From NCBI RefSeq assembly GCF_035943795.1, contig NZ_DASZBY010000034.1, forward strand, positions 124,001-188,000: 64,000 nucleotides of DNA. Reading direction: 5' to 3'. Position 1 is the first letter of the stretch. Each line of letters opens with the position of its first letter. This document shows, one piece after another, positions 25,774 to 35,233 of the stretch. The translations under genes were made by a program, and so were the position numbers. Origin of the DNA: Aliidongia sp035943795 (GTDB lineage: Bacteria; Pseudomonadota; Alphaproteobacteria; ATCC43930; CGMCC-115725). The notes beneath the pieces were generated by a model. It was not told where the DNA came from. It saw only the letters and a list, made by a program, of their open reading frames with translations, and did no database searches.

Positions 25774-25866
25774 TCAGTGCAGGACCATCAGCGTCAGGAA
25801 GCCGACGAAGATCGCCGCCCCACCGACCAGGCCGATGACATCGAAGAATTCGTGAAACCGCTTCAT
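25774..25866 (-). CDS. Small membrane peptide, 30 residues
   Basis: A short open frame starts at ATG 25866, preceded six bases upstream by an excellent GGGAGGG ribosome binding site. It encodes MKRFHEFFDV followed by a hydrophobic helix IGLVGGAAIFVGFLTLMVLH and stops at TGA. The charged amphipathic start plus one transmembrane helix is typical of bacterial small membrane proteins. I do not recognise a family. It lies upstream of and on the same strand as the DUF1488/methyltransferase pair. Confidence 0.65.
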   Translation of the reverse strand: MKRFHEFFDVIGLVGGAAIFVGFLTLMVLH

Positions 25867-25959
25867 GGGACCCTCCCAGGCGACCGCGGAACGAACCCAT
25901 TGCACTCCTGTTTCAACCTGCTGGGAAGATGGATTCGATTCCGCGCTGCGGCATGGCGG

Positions 25960-26826
25960 TCAGGGATAGCGCCGGGCGAAGCCCTCGCGGACATGGCGCG
26001 CGAGTTCGGCGGTGACTGCGGCCACGCCGGTCGAGGGCAGGCGCAGATTGACGTGGTAGCGCGGCAGGGGCGGCAGTTGCGCGTCGTCGACCGTCGCCAG
26101 GCGATCGGGCACGGTGCGCGACAGGAAAGTCGCGACGGCCATATCCGCCTCCAGGGTCGCGAACACCGGTTCCAGGCTACCGACCTGGCAGATCGCGCGC
26201 CATTCCAGCCCGGCCTTGGTCAGGGCCTGGATCGTGGAAGCGCGGAAGCCACAGCTCTCCTGGCCGAGCGCGACCGGCACGGGCCGGCGGCTGCCGGCAT
26301 CCCCGCCGCGCGCGCCGACCCAGACCAGCCGGTCGGACATCAGCAGTTGGTCGCCGTCGCCCGGCTCCAGTTCGGTCAGCAGGGCGAGGTCGACCAGGCG
26401 GTCGCGCAGGCTCGTCCGCAGCGACCGGGTCGTGTCGCTGACCAGGGTTACCAGCACATTCGGATGCGCCTGGCGAAAGCTGCGCAGGATCGGCGGCATC
26501 AACATGCCGACGATGTCGTGCGGCACGCCCAGGCGCACCTCGCCCGCGAACTCCACCGCGCGCATCTGGCCCATGATGGCATCGTTGAGGGCAATCAGCT
26601 GATGAGCATGGACGATCAGCCGCTCGCCTGCACGCGTCAGCCGCACGGCATCGGCCGTGCGATCGAAGAACCGAGCCTCGAAGAAGCCCTCCAGCCGCTT
26701 GATCTGCTGGCTGACTGCGCCTTGGCTCACGTTCACGATCTTGGCGGCGGCGGTCATCCGGCCGGTCTCGGCCACGGCGACGAAAGTGCGCAGCAAACCG
26801 ACGTCGATGTTGCTCAGGGTAGGCAT
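25960..26826 (-). CDS. LysR-family transcriptional regulator
   Basis: 288 residues. The N-terminal winged HTH (about 8-66) contains LLRTFVAVAETGRMTAAAKI, VNVSQGAVSQQIKRLEGFFE and RFFDRTADAVRLTRAGERL. The effector domain (about 92-285) has EVRLGVPHDIVGMLMPPIL. It is divergent from a LysE-type exporter at 26930 with a dyad between them, the usual layout for a LysR protein that activates export in response to the substrate. The effector is unknown. Confidence 0.93.
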   Translation of the reverse strand: MPTLSNIDVGLLRTFVAVAETGRMTAAAKIVNVSQGAVSQQIKRLEGFFEARFFDRTADAVRLTRAGERLIVHAHQLIALNDAIMGQMRAVEFAGEVRLGVPHDIVGMLMPPILRSFRQAHPNVLVTLVSDTTRSLRTSLRDRLVDLALLTELEPGDGDQLLMSDRLVWVGARGGDAGSRRPVPVALGQESCGFRASTIQALTKAGLEWRAICQVGSLEPVFATLEADMAVATFLSRTVPDRLATVDDAQLPPLPRYHVNLRLPSTGVAAVTAELARHVREGFARRYP

Positions 26827-26842
26827 CGCTATCTCGATCTCT

Positions 26843-26876
26843 AATAGAGTCCAGAAGTTAAATTAGCTTCTCTATT
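26843..26876. promoter_or_regulatory. Candidate LysR binding site
   Basis: AGAAG (26853-26857) and CTTCT (26867-26871) are inverted around TTAAATTAG, which also gives a T-N11-A core. The flanking AATAG (26843-26847) and CTATT (26872-26876) extend the symmetry. It lies in the 103-base divergent region between the lysR and lysE-like genes. Confidence 0.5.
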
Positions 26877-26929
26877 GTGGATCGACCTTCGTAGTTTCGC
26901 AATCGACGACAACGAAGGGGCGGTTGCGA

Positions 26930-27526
26930 ATGGACGCGGTGGCATTCGGTTTATTCATGATTTCGGCAGTGTCGCTGCTGGGTTCGCCGGGGCCGGGTAT
27001 CGCGGCATTGATCGCGGTCGGGCGGACGGCGGGGCTGGCGCGCGGCCTGCGCTACTACGCCGGCCTGCAGGTCGGCCTGGCCGCCGCCTCGGGATTGTGT
27101 GCGGTCGGGCTGTTTTCGCTGCTGACGGCGTTTCCGGGTTTCCTGCGCGCGCTCACGATCGTCGCCACGATCTATCTGGTCTATCTGGCCTACAAGATCG
27201 CGACCGCGCCGGTCGGGTCGGCGCTCCAAGGCCGGGCGACCTCGTCCCGACCGATCGCCGGCTTCCTGCTCGGCATCACCAACCCCAAGGCCTATGTCGC
27301 CTTCGTCTCGCTGCTGGCGTCCCAGTCGATCCTGGCAGGCGCGCCGACCGCCGATCTGCTGGTCAAGTGGCTGCTGATGGTGGCGGCGATGATCGTCGTC
27401 GACATCGCCTGGCTGCTGGTCGGCGTGGCGCTGCACCAGGCGATCCTGCGCCCGGCGACCGAACGTGCCTTGAACCTGGGCCTGGGTGCCATGATCCTCG
27501 GCGCGGCGGCGATCAGCTTTCTGTAA
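26930..27526 (+). CDS. LysE/RhtB family exporter
   Basis: 198-residue inner-membrane amino acid exporter with about six helices. Family marks are LLGSPGPGIAALIAVGRTAG near the N-terminus, LGITNPKAYVAFVSLLASQ in the middle and a C-terminal helix ending LGAAAISFL. ATG 26930 is preferred over a TTG at 26924 because GAAGGGG is spaced correctly. It is divergent from a LysR regulator that likely controls it. The exported substrate cannot be named. Confidence 0.9.
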   Translation: MDAVAFGLFMISAVSLLGSPGPGIAALIAVGRTAGLARGLRYYAGLQVGLAAASGLCAVGLFSLLTAFPGFLRALTIVATIYLVYLAYKIATAPVGSALQGRATSSRPIAGFLLGITNPKAYVAFVSLLASQSILAGAPTADLLVKWLLMVAAMIVVDIAWLLVGVALHQAILRPATERALNLGLGAMILGAAAISFL

Positions 27527-27536
27527 GCCGGATTTG

Positions 27537-28523
27537 CTAGAACATCGTCTCCAGCACGCGGTCCGGCGGGCGGTGGCCGTCGGCGAAGGTCTTGATGTTG
27601 ATGATGACCTTCTCGCCCATGTCGATGCGGCCCTCGATCGTGGCCGAGCCCATGTGGGGCAGCAGCACGACGTTGGACAGCTTGACCAGCTTCGGATTGA
27701 CCGCCGGCTCGTGCTCGAACACGTCGAGGGCGGCGCCGGCCAGTTCGTCGGCCGCCAGCATGCGGGTCAGCGCGTTCTCGTCGATCACCTCACCGCGCGC
27801 GGTATTGACGATGTAGGCATGGCGCGGCATCAGCTTCAGCCGGCGCGCCGACAGCAGGTGATAGGTCGCCGGCGTATGCGGGCAATTGATCGAGATGATG
27901 TCCATGCGGGCCAACATCTGGTCGAGGCTTTCCCAATAGGTCGCCTCGAGCTGGGACTCGATCTCGGGCAGTACGCGGCGCCGGTTGTGATAATGGATCG
28001 ACAGGCCGAAGCCTTTGGCGCGGCGGGCCAGCGCCGTGCCGATGCGGCCCATGCCGACGATGCCGAGCCGCTTGCCCCAGATGCGATGGCCCAGCATGTG
28101 GGTCGGGCCCCAGCCGGTCCATTTGTCCGAGCGCAGCAGCCGCTCGCCTTCCGAGAGACGCCGGGCGACCGCCAGGATCAGCGCCATGGTCATGTCGGCG
28201 GTATCCTCGGTCAGCACGCCCGGCGTGTTGGTGACCGTGATGCCGCGCTGGCGGGCGGTCGCGAGGTCGATGTGGTCGACGCCGGTGCCGAACGACGCGA
28301 TCAGCTTCAGCTGAGGACCGGCCTGGGACAGCACGGCGACGTCGATCCGGTCGGTCACGGTCGGCACCAGTACCTCGGCGGTCTTGACCGCCTCGATCAG
28401 CTGAGCCTGGGTCATCGGCGTGTCGTCGACGTTGAGCCGGGCGTCGAACAGCTCCACCATCCGCGTCTCGATCGGCTCCGGCAGCTTGCGCGTGACGACG
28501 ACGATGGTTGGTTTTTTCTGCAT
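27537..28523 (-). CDS. D-2-hydroxyacid dehydrogenase (glyoxylate/hydroxypyruvate reductase-like)
   Basis: 328-residue NAD(P)-dependent dehydrogenase. The nucleotide fold has RLGIVGMGRIGTALARR, and NRRR follows the second strand, which favours NADPH. Catalytic residues are Arg in VNTARGEVIDE, Glu in FEHEPAVNP and His in LLPHMGSAT. FGTGVDHID and NTPGVLTEDTADM are substrate-side motifs of the glyoxylate reductase/D-glycerate dehydrogenase group. ATG 28523 is chosen; a longer upstream frame is Cys/Gly-rich and unlike the family. It is convergent with the LysE gene. Confidence 0.92.
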   Translation of the reverse strand: MQKKPTIVVVTRKLPEPIETRMVELFDARLNVDDTPMTQAQLIEAVKTAEVLVPTVTDRIDVAVLSQAGPQLKLIASFGTGVDHIDLATARQRGITVTNTPGVLTEDTADMTMALILAVARRLSEGERLLRSDKWTGWGPTHMLGHRIWGKRLGIVGMGRIGTALARRAKGFGLSIHYHNRRRVLPEIESQLEATYWESLDQMLARMDIISINCPHTPATYHLLSARRLKLMPRHAYIVNTARGEVIDENALTRMLAADELAGAALDVFEHEPAVNPKLVKLSNVVLLPHMGSATIEGRIDMGEKVIINIKTFADGHRPPDRVLETMF

Positions 28524-28662
28524 GGAATTTCCCGTCCCGACGGAGCCCGTGCCCAAGGCCATATCAGCGGGAGTCGGCCTTTGTCCAGGGCCGCAGCAGC
28601 AGGCGGGCCGCGTCATGCGCGCGCTTGACCCGGGCGTCCCCCGCGCTTAACAAGATTTCGGC

Positions 28663-29349
28663 ATGGGGGACTGGGAAATTACGCTGAATCGGTCGAGCTT
28701 TCGGCGCTCCGTCGCCGTGGCGACGGCGCTGGCCGTCCTGCTGATCTGGCTGGTGTCCGGCACCGCCTTCGCCGCCGACAAGATCCCGCGGCCCAAGGTG
28801 AAGCCGCCGGTGCCGCCGATCACCCAGCCGGCGACGCCTGGCGAGGCGCCTGCTGCCGGCGCCGCACCGCCGGCGGCGACCGTCAAGCCGCCGCCGAAGC
28901 CGACCGTCAAATCGTCCCATGAAACCAGCTTGCCGCTGCCGCGCTTCGCCGCGATGCGCAAGGGCGAGGCTTACGTGCGCGTCGGCCCGGGCACGCGCTT
29001 CCCGATCGACTGGGTATTCACCCGTCGCGACATGCCGGTCGAGATCCTGGCCGAGAACGACGTCTGGCGGCAGATCCGCGATTGGGAGGGCACCGTCGGC
29101 TGGGTGCTGTCCTCGCAATTGACCGGCCGACGCTCGGTCATCGTCAAGGGCGAGGTGGGCACCCTGCGCAACGACCCGTCCGCGACGGCGGCGCCGGTCG
29201 CCCATATCGAACCGGGCGTGATCGGCCGGCTGATGGAATGCCCGATGCCCGGCGACTGGTGCCGCATTGAGGTCAACGACATCCGCGGCTGGATCCATCG
29301 CGGCGAGGTATTCGGCGTCTATACGACCGAGGTCTTTCCGGCGCCGTGA
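28663..29349 (+). CDS. Exported SH3 domain protein
   Basis: 228 residues. A membrane/signal segment (VAVATALAVLLIWLVSGTAF) ends at AFAAD. A proline-rich linker of about 50 residues and two bacterial SH3 (SH3_4) repeats follow: LPRFAAMRKGEAYVRVGPGT..GWVLSSQL, and VIVKGEVGTLRNDPSATAAP..GWIHRGEV. Such proteins act in the periplasm, often touching peptidoglycan. The stop overlaps the next start (GTGA), so it is translationally coupled to the DUF4166 gene. Confidence 0.88.
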   Translation: MGDWEITLNRSSFRRSVAVATALAVLLIWLVSGTAFAADKIPRPKVKPPVPPITQPATPGEAPAAGAAPPAATVKPPPKPTVKSSHETSLPLPRFAAMRKGEAYVRVGPGTRFPIDWVFTRRDMPVEILAENDVWRQIRDWEGTVGWVLSSQLTGRRSVIVKGEVGTLRNDPSATAAPVAHIEPGVIGRLMECPMPGDWCRIEVNDIRGWIHRGEVFGVYTTEVFPAP

Positions 29350-31001
29350 ACCGGCGGATCATCCTGGTCGGCGGCGCCGGCAGTTTCGGCCGACGGCTGG
29401 CCGATGCGCTCATCGTTTCGACCGATTTCCATATAGTGCTCGCGGGCCGGCATCCCGAATGCGCCTCGATTCCGGCGGCCGACCCCGGACGCTGGAGCGC
29501 GGTTCGCCTGGATCGCCGGGACGTGACGGCCGGGCAATTGCGTGCGCTGGAGGGCTTTCTCGTGATCGACGCAGCCGGACCGTTCCAGGCGAGCGACCTC
29601 ACGCTGGCGCGGGCGGCGATCGAGGCCGGGTTGCATTATCTGGATCTGGCCGACGCGCGCGATTTCGTCGCCGCGTTTCCGGCCCTCGACGACGCGGCGC
29701 GCGCCGCGGGGGTCGTGGCATTGACGGGCGCCAGTTCGACGCCGGCGCTGTCGAATGCGGTGCTGGACCATTTGACCGCCGGGTGGACCGTCGTCGAGAC
29801 GGTCGATATCGCCATTTCGCCCGGCAACCGGGCACCGCGCGGCCTGTCGGTCGTGGCGGCGATCCTGTCCTATGCCGGGCGGCCGGTCCGGCTGTTCCGG
29901 AACGGGCGCTGGGGTACGGCGGCCGGATGGGGCCTGCTGACGCGACAGGAGATCCCTGGCGTCGGGCGGCGCTTATTGTCGCTCTGCGAGACGCCGGACC
30001 TCGACATCCTGCCCGCGCGGTTCGCCGTGCGGCAGCGGGCAATCTTCCGGGCCGGGCTCGAACTGCCGATCCTGCATCTGGGTCTGGTCGCGGCGAGCTT
30101 GCTGGTGCGAGCTCGGCTGGTGCCGTCGCTGGTGCCGTTCGCCGGCCTGTTTCGCGCCTTGGCTGACCTGTTCATCCTCTTCGGGTCCGATCGTGGCGGC
30201 ATGATCGTTGCGGTGGTGGGGCTGGACGCCGGCGGGGCGCCGGTTGGGGCGCGTTGGAGCCTGGTGGCGGAGGGCGGCGATGGGCCGGTCGTGCCGGTCC
30301 TGCCGTGCCTGGCGGCAGTCCGGGCATTGGGGGATGGAAGGCTCGTCCATCCTGGTGCCATGGCCTGTGTCAGTGTCTTGCCGCTCGACTGGATCGAGGC
30401 CGAGTTTCGGCCGTACCGACTGTCGACCCGGATCGAACGCACCCGTCCGAACGACCCGCTGTTCGCCCGGGTATCGGGCGATCGATTCTCGTCGCTGCCG
30501 GCGCCGATCCGCGCGCTGCATTCGCCGACCGGTCGAAACGTCCATGCCGGTCGCGCCGGTATCGGGGGAGCGTCGAATCTGGTCGGGCGGATCCTCGCTC
30601 GGCTGCTCGGCTTTCCACCGGCCGGCCGGGATGTCGCGGCGACCGTCGTCATCGAACGGCAGGAGGGCGGCGAGCGATGGACCCGCGTATTCGAAGGTCG
30701 GCGCTTCGTCAGCCATCTGAGCCCGGCCTGTTCGGTCGGCGTGATCCGCGAACGCTTCGGCCCGCTCACGTTCGATTGTACCGTCCTGATCGAAGGGGAG
30801 GCGCTGTCGATGACCGCCGACCAGTGGCGGTTCGGGCCGCTGCGGTTGCCGCGCCGCTTGATGCCGCGTGCGACTGGCCGCGAGACGATCGACGACCAGG
30901 GACGCTTTCGCTTCGACGTCTCGATCGATCTGCCTTGGATCGGGCAGATCGTCAGGTACAGCGGCTGGCTCGGGCCGGTGGCCGGACAGGATGTCCCATG
31001 A
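29346..31001 (+). CDS. Saccharopine dehydrogenase-like NADP-binding protein with DUF4166
   Basis: 551 residues starting with GTG at 29346. The N-terminal Rossmann domain has RRIILVGGAGSFGRRLADAL and VIDAAGPFQASDLTLARAAI, as in saccharopine dehydrogenase-like reductases. The C-terminal part (about 370-545) has PAPIRALHSPTGRNVHAGRA, VVIERQEGGERWTRVFEGRR and DQGRFRFDVSIDLPWIGQIV, matching DUF4166. A hydrophobic middle (ILHLGLVAASLLVRARLVPS) may contact the membrane. The reaction is unknown. It sits between an SH3 protein and a methyltransferase, overlapping both. Confidence 0.85.
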   Translation: MNRRIILVGGAGSFGRRLADALIVSTDFHIVLAGRHPECASIPAADPGRWSAVRLDRRDVTAGQLRALEGFLVIDAAGPFQASDLTLARAAIEAGLHYLDLADARDFVAAFPALDDAARAAGVVALTGASSTPALSNAVLDHLTAGWTVVETVDIAISPGNRAPRGLSVVAAILSYAGRPVRLFRNGRWGTAAGWGLLTRQEIPGVGRRLLSLCETPDLDILPARFAVRQRAIFRAGLELPILHLGLVAASLLVRARLVPSLVPFAGLFRALADLFILFGSDRGGMIVAVVGLDAGGAPVGARWSLVAEGGDGPVVPVLPCLAAVRALGDGRLVHPGAMACVSVLPLDWIEAEFRPYRLSTRIERTRPNDPLFARVSGDRFSSLPAPIRALHSPTGRNVHAGRAGIGGASNLVGRILARLLGFPPAGRDVAATVVIERQEGGERWTRVFEGRRFVSHLSPACSVGVIRERFGPLTFDCTVLIEGEALSMTADQWRFGPLRLPRRLMPRATGRETIDDQGRFRFDVSIDLPWIGQIVRYSGWLGPVAGQDVP

Positions 31002-31741
31002 CCGAGCCGGTGCCCTACGGCGAGTATGACGATGCCGCCCTCTACGATGCCGAGAACGGCTGGGGGCCGGATGATGATTTCTACCGGTCGCTTGCCGCCG
31101 AGACCGGCGGGCCGGTCCTCGACCTGGCGTGTGGCACCGGCCGGCTGGCCCGGGCGCTGGCGGGCGATGGGCACGACGTGACGGGGCTCGATCTGGCGGC
31201 ACCGATGATCGAACATGCCCGGACGCTCGACGCGGCGGGCGCGGTCGACTGGCATGTCGGCGATGCGATAAGCTTCGACCTGGGTCGGTGTTTCCGCCTG
31301 ATCGTCATGACCGCCCACGCCTTCCAGCATCTGATCGGTGCATCATCCCAGGCGGCCCTGTTCGCGCGGGTGGCACGGCATCTGGCGCCCGACGGGATCT
31401 TCGCTTTCGAGACGCGCAATCCGGGACAGCAGGATTACGCCGACGGCGCCGGCTTCAAATTCTGGCACCGTTTCACTGATCCTGCGCGCGGGCCGGTCGA
31501 GGTCTGGGCCGCGTCTGCCTATGACGCCGCGACCGAGGTCGATCACGTCACCCTGGTGCGCCGCTTCGCCGACGGCACGGAACGGCGGTCCGAGGCACAG
31601 CTGCAATTCACCGCCGCCGCCATCCTCGACGCCCGCCTCGCCACCGCCGGCCTCGTCTGCGACCGGCGTTACGGCGACTTCGGGCGAGAATCGTTCGGGC
31701 CGGGCAGTCCTGAGATCGTCACCCTGGCGCGGCGGGGATAG
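30998..31741 (+). CDS. Class I SAM-dependent methyltransferase
   Basis: 247 residues from ATG 30998, overlapping the previous stop by four bases. The opening EYDDAALYDAENGWGPDDDF precedes the SAM motif VLDLACGTGRLARALAGDG and VTGLDLAAPMIEHAR; HLAPDGIFAFETRNP follows the central sheet. This layout is the common methyltransferase-25/11 type. Its substrate is unknown. The triple overlap with the SH3 and DUF4166 genes argues for one functional unit. Confidence 0.9.
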   Translation: MTEPVPYGEYDDAALYDAENGWGPDDDFYRSLAAETGGPVLDLACGTGRLARALAGDGHDVTGLDLAAPMIEHARTLDAAGAVDWHVGDAISFDLGRCFRLIVMTAHAFQHLIGASSQAALFARVARHLAPDGIFAFETRNPGQQDYADGAGFKFWHRFTDPARGPVEVWAASAYDAATEVDHVTLVRRFADGTERRSEAQLQFTAAAILDARLATAGLVCDRRYGDFGRESFGPGSPEIVTLARRG

Positions 31742-31747
31742 CGTTCG

Positions 31748-32721
<974 letters not shown>

Positions 32722-32722
<1 letters not shown>

Positions 32723-33597
32723 TATTTTATCTCCGCAGGGCGATGCAAGCCGACGCCGGCCATGACCAGCGCGATGCCGCCCAGGTCGCGCAGGGAAGGG
32801 ATCTGCGCCAGCACGATGGCGCCGATGAGGGTGGCGCTGGCTGGCAGCAGGGTGAGCAGCAGCGCGAAGCTGGCGCGCGGCAGCCGCGCCATGGCGAGCT
32901 GGTCGCAGACATAGGGGATGACCGAGGAGCAGAGGCCGACGCCGACGCCGGCCAGGATGAGCACGGGATGGTCGAACGCCTTGAACGCCTGCAGTGCGCC
33001 GATCGGGAAGATGAACAGGAATGCGACCGCCATGGCGGCACCCAGCCGCTCGATCCCGGCGCCCGCGCCAGCCCGGGCGATCCGGTGACCGAGCACGACA
33101 TAGAGGACGAACAGCACGCCGTTGAGGGCCGCCCAGCACAGGCCCGCCAGATTGTCCGACCAGCGCACGTCGATCAGCAGAAAGACGCCGCCCATGGCCA
33201 GGATCAGGGCCAGCAGGTTGCGCCCCGTGCGCAGCCCGTAGAGTGCCAGGCCGATCGTGCCGACGAATTCTATGGTGGCGACCAGGCTGATCGGCAGGCG
33301 GTCCAGCGCCAGGTAGAAGCTGCAGTTCATCAGGGCAAGGCAGGCGCCCAGCGCCACCAGCAGCCAGCGCTCGCGCGCCCCGGCTTGGGCAATGGTTCGC
33401 CAGGGGCGCGTCGCAGGGGCGAACAACAGTGCCGCGGATGCGATCCGCAGCCACGCGACGCCGAGCACGCCGACGGCCGGAAACAGCAGCACTGCGAAAG
33501 AAGGGCCGAGATAGTGGAAGATCGCGCTGACGCCGAACCATGCCTGGGGCGGAATGGGGCGGGCTGTGCGGGCGCCGGTCGCTTGGATCTGGGTCAT
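32722..33597 (-). CDS. EamA-family transporter (RhtA-like)
   Basis: 291-residue drug/metabolite transporter with ten predicted helices in two EamA repeats. The first has FHYLGPSFAVLLFPAVGVLG and WLRIASAALLF. RLPISLVATIEFVGTIGLAL and the later SSVIPYVCDQLAMARLPRAS resemble RhtA homoserine/threonine exporters. ATG 33597 is chosen because the longer frame begins inside the promoter. It forms a coupled pair with the aldo/keto reductase and is divergent from an Lrp regulator. Confidence 0.87.
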
Positions 33598-33673
33598 GCC
33601 GTCATCTTCCGTCGGAAGACCGCTCGGTTCCATGTCATAAGATCGATAAGGTCGCCCATTTTCCTACAATATG

Positions 33674-33697
33674 AAGGCAGATCGACTATCTTGCCTT
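33674..33697. promoter_or_regulatory. Candidate Lrp/AsnC operator
   Basis: AAGGCAGAT (33674-33682) and ATCTTGCCTT (33688-33697) are inverted with a one-base bulge around CGACT. It lies in the 124-base region between the divergent EamA and Lrp genes and close to the Lrp start. Confidence 0.4.
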
Positions 33698-33721
33698 TTC
33701 GATCGTCGGGAGATGCGCGTC

Positions 33722-34186
33722 ATGAAGCGAATTCGATATGTCGATGGCGCGCTCGATGCGCTCGATACCGAAATCCTGCGGGCGTTGACCGAGGATGCCC
33801 GGACGCCGATCCGCGATCTCGCCCGCAAGATCGGGTTGTCGGCACCCAGCACGACCGAACGGGTTCGACGGCTCGAAGAGGCGGGGGTGATCGAGGGCTA
33901 TACCGTACGGATCAATCCCGCCGCAGTCGGCCTGCCCCTGGGCGCGTATCTGCGCATCCGCCCGATGCCGGGCGAACTGACGCGGGTGGCCGAGATGCTC
34001 GCTGCCCTGCCGCAGATCATCGCGTGCGACCGCGTGACGGGCGATGACTGTTTCATCGCGAAGGCCCTCGTGCCCACGGTCGCCGACCTGGAGACGCTGA
34101 TCGACGGGCTCCTGCCCTATGCCTCGACCAACACCTCGGTGATCGTCTCGACGACCGTCGCACAGCGCGTACCGCCCTTGCAGTAG
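33722..34186 (+). CDS. Lrp/AsnC family regulator
   Basis: 154 residues. The N-terminal HTH is LDALDTEILRALTEDARTPI RDLARKIGLSAPSTTERVRR followed by the LEEAGVIEGYTVRINPAAVG wing. The C-terminal RAM domain (about 75-150) has GAYLRIRP and CDRVTGDDCFIAKAL. It binds small effectors, usually amino acids. ATG 33722 is spaced nine bases from GGGAG; upstream ATGs lack spacing. It is divergent from an EamA exporter that it probably controls. Confidence 0.92.
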   Translation: MKRIRYVDGALDALDTEILRALTEDARTPIRDLARKIGLSAPSTTERVRRLEEAGVIEGYTVRINPAAVGLPLGAYLRIRPMPGELTRVAEMLAALPQIIACDRVTGDDCFIAKALVPTVADLETLIDGLLPYASTNTSVIVSTTVAQRVPPLQ

Positions 34187-34250
34187 CAGCGTGCCTTTCC
34201 GGGATTCGCTCTGGCTATGGTTGGGAAGAAACCATGAAAGACATGTTTAA

Positions 34251-34685
34251 ATGGTTACAATATCGCGTGAGACGATCGACGAAACCGAACGGCGTCTGCT
34301 GCGGGTCACGGCAGAAGCGAAACTGCTGGTCTATCCCGGCACCTTCGCCTTCCTCGAATTCCCGCTCGGCGATTTTCCGGCCGCGGCACGGGCCGATGCG
34401 CTGGCGCTGGTGCGCGACGAGCAGGTCTGGAGCCAACTCGTGCCAAGCATCGACGAAGCTGAGGAACTGTTCGGCCTGTTCCGCTTCCATTTCCCGGCCG
34501 GGGCCGACAACAGTGGTTTCGTCGGCTGGCTGGCATCGCGCCTGAAACAACGCTTCGGCACGGGCGTGTTCGTCACCTGCGGGCAAAACCGGCGGGACGG
34601 CGGGATCTTCGATTATTGGGGCGTGCCGGCGGCGCTCGCGCCCGAAATCATCGCCGAAGTCGAACGGATGGTCGGCAAGCCTTAG
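34251..34685 (+). CDS. Conserved hypothetical protein (DUF6196-like)
   Basis: 144 residues with RETIDETERRLLRVTAEAKL, GTFAFLEFPLGDFPA, ADALALVRDEQVWSQLVPS, FHFPAGADNSGFVGWLASRL and GIFDYWGVPAALAPEI. From memory this pattern matches DUF6196, but I could not verify that. There is no signal peptide or membrane span. The ribosome binding site is weak. Its last four bases overlap the convergent irr gene. Confidence 0.75.
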   Translation: MVTISRETIDETERRLLRVTAEAKLLVYPGTFAFLEFPLGDFPAAARADALALVRDEQVWSQLVPSIDEAEELFGLFRFHFPAGADNSGFVGWLASRLKQRFGTGVFVTCGQNRRDGGIFDYWGVPAALAPEIIAEVERMVGKP

Positions 34686-35125
34686 GCGCGCGCCGGGCCG
34701 ATCCGGATGATGACGTCGACCCGGCTGATCGTGGTGCCGGCCGGCGGGGTCGGCAGGCAGGCGAGGCTGACGGTGTCGCCCGGGATGTCGAGCAACTGGC
34801 CTGAGCCCTCGACGTAGAAATGATGATGGTCGTCGATGTTCGTGTCGAAATACGACCGGCCCGGCTCGATCACCACTTCGCGCAGCAGGCCCGCCTCGGT
34901 GAACTGGTGCAGCGTGTTGTAGATCGTCGCCAGGGAGACCTTGATGGCATTCGAACTCGCTTCGCCCTGCAACTGCTCCGCCGTGACATGGCGCGGGCCG
35001 CCTTCGAACAACAGGCTCGCCAGCGCCAGGCGTTGACGGGTCGGGCGCAGGCCGGCCTGCTTCAGGCGCGCGGGAACGGCTTGGTCGATCGAGGATGCGG
35101 GCGGCATTGATGGGATGTCGGTCAT
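34682..35125 (-). CDS. irr: Irr-type Fur-family regulator
   Basis: 147 residues of the Fur superfamily. The winged HTH includes KQAGLRPTRQRLALASLLFE, HVTAEQLQGEA and VSLATIYNTLHQFTEAGLLR. The histidine cluster DDHHHFYVEGSGQLLDI is typical of Irr, the haem/iron-status regulator of alphaproteobacteria. It lacks the N-terminal Cys-Pro haem motif of Bradyrhizobium Irr and the C-terminal Cys pairs of some Fur proteins. ATG 35125 has GTGGG at proper spacing; ATG 35131 directly abuts that site. Confidence 0.88.
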   Translation of the reverse strand: MTDIPSMPPASSIDQAVPARLKQAGLRPTRQRLALASLLFEGGPRHVTAEQLQGEASSNAIKVSLATIYNTLHQFTEAGLLREVVIEPGRSYFDTNIDDHHHFYVEGSGQLLDIPGDTVSLACLPTPPAGTTISRVDVIIRIGPARA

Positions 35126-35233
35126 GGACATCCCACCAATATGGTCACGAATTTGCCGCAAGGGAAGCGGTGATGCCATGTGCCCCGTGCGACGAGCCCA
35201 TGTAGTGCCCAAGTATCGCCCGGAACCGTTGCA

